A DNA stretch of 64,000 nucleotides from Campylobacter sputorum (GTDB taxonomy: Bacteria; Campylobacterota; Campylobacteria; Campylobacterales; Campylobacteraceae): positions 434,001 to 498,000 of the forward strand of contig NZ_CP019685.1 in assembly GCF_002220775.1 (NCBI RefSeq), in the 5' to 3' direction. Below the pieces are notes generated by a model. The model was not told the origin of the DNA. It saw only the letters and a program-made list of their open reading frames with translations, and ran no database searches. A program made the translations under genes and the position numbers. Position 1 is the first letter of the stretch. Each line of letters begins with the position of its first letter. Below are positions 63,625 through 64,000 of this stretch, piece by piece.

Positions 63625-64000
63625 ATGCTTTACGAAGATCAAGAATTTATAAGAGAAAATTGTTTAAGTATATTAAATTCACTTAAAAACGATTTTCAAA
63701 ATTATGCTAAAGATAAATGCAATGAGTATAAAAAAGGCAGTGTAGATACTTATGATTTGCAAGACTTTTGCAATGCCGTTTTTTTATCTATAAGCAGTGA
63801 AAAGTTAGATGTTAGTTCAGTGCGTTCTACTCTTAAAGTAATGTTTGAGGACATAAATTTTGAGAAATATTTTTTATCTGCTATGTTTTTAAGGCTAAAT
63901 TATATTTTTTCTAGAGAAATTTTGTCATCTAAAAGAAATAATTTGTATATAGCCATATTGCATTTATTTAATATCACAAATAAAATTTATGATGATTTAT
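63625..64000 (+). CDS. Unrecognised protein, N-terminal part (partial)
   Basis: ATG 63625 follows TAAGGA and the frame stays open for 125 codons to the window edge. It begins MLYEDQEFIRENCLSILNSL and is rich in helical, charged segments (DKCNEYKKGSVDTYDLQDF, LKVMFEDINFEKYF). No domain is recognised; an all-helical N-terminal module of a larger protein is likely. A TATAAT-like ATGCTATAATG at about 63583-63593 may be its promoter. Confidence 0.7.
   Translation, partial: MLYEDQEFIRENCLSILNSLKNDFQNYAKDKCNEYKKGSVDTYDLQDFCNAVFLSISSEKLDVSSVRSTLKVMFEDINFEKYFLSAMFLRLNYIFSREILSSKRNNLYIAILHLFNITNKIYDDL

Overview
The window comes from a low-GC epsilonproteobacterium, almost certainly a Campylobacter. 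Evidence seen: very AT-rich codon use; the gene order rpsB-tsf-ABC ATPase-fliR-acidic protein-gmk-tatA-argS, which I recall as Cj1182c to Cj1175c of C. jejuni; cytochrome c553-ccoS-ccoI; tpiA-pgk-gap with nadD-rsfS; and a nap operon in the order napAGHBFLD, as in Wolinella succinogenes. The species is not resolved.

Layout. 1-4.4 kb: 3' end of rpoC, efp, a UGA-containing SelW-like selenoprotein gene on the minus strand that ordinary gene calling misses, a DJ-1 family protein and an RRM protein. 4.4-10.3 kb: an intact arylsulfate sulfotransferase (assT) with a C9 tract and tandem 10-bp repeats upstream, thiD, a nonsense-mutated small membrane gene, a UPF0316 membrane protein, and a second, frameshifted assT facing the first. 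10.4-18.5 kb: a Psr/Phs-type molybdoenzyme operon (psrABC) flanked by two two-component systems, HK-RR before it and RR-HK after it. 18.5-22.7 kb: a stand-alone Cache sensor protein, a HIT protein and a large D-lactate dehydrogenase-like flavo-FeS enzyme. 22.7-30 kb: the conserved rpsB to argS block, including an acidic protein whose N-terminus looks like a degenerate receiver domain. 30-41 kb: LysR/YeiH, cytochrome c553 with a decayed tandem copy, ccoS/ccoI, lower glycolysis, nadD, rsfS, a UbiB-like kinase with a phasin-like partner. 41-46.9 kb: valS followed by a graveyard of defence-type genes (possible Kiwa-like remnant, type II R-M remnant, broken DUF486 gene). 46.9-56.7 kb: aldehyde dehydrogenase, di-Mop molbindin, YihY, ComEC, dnaB, ispG, a Met/His-tailed periplasmic protein with a two-component system, rpmI and rplT. 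56.8-63.4 kb: the periplasmic nitrate reductase operon behind an FNR/CRP-like box. The window closes with a tRNA-Met(CAT) and the start of an unrecognised gene.

How it fits together. The window describes anaerobic or microaerobic respiration: two periplasmic molybdoenzymes (Psr and Nap), a molybdate-binding protein, a cytochrome c, cbb3 oxidase maturation factors, a D-lactate dehydrogenase-like electron donor and TatA for export of folded cofactor proteins. Three histidine kinase/response regulator pairs lie in 46 kb, each next to periplasmic genes they may control. Gene decay is concentrated in assT2, the 7.5 kb gene, the cytochrome duplicate and the 44-46.8 kb islet.

The strongest unusual signals are the SelW-like selenoprotein with its candidate SECIS, the likely AUA start of the second psr response regulator, the C9 tract upstream of assT, the pseudo-receiver in the acidic protein, and the Met/His-rich protein coupled to a two-component system.
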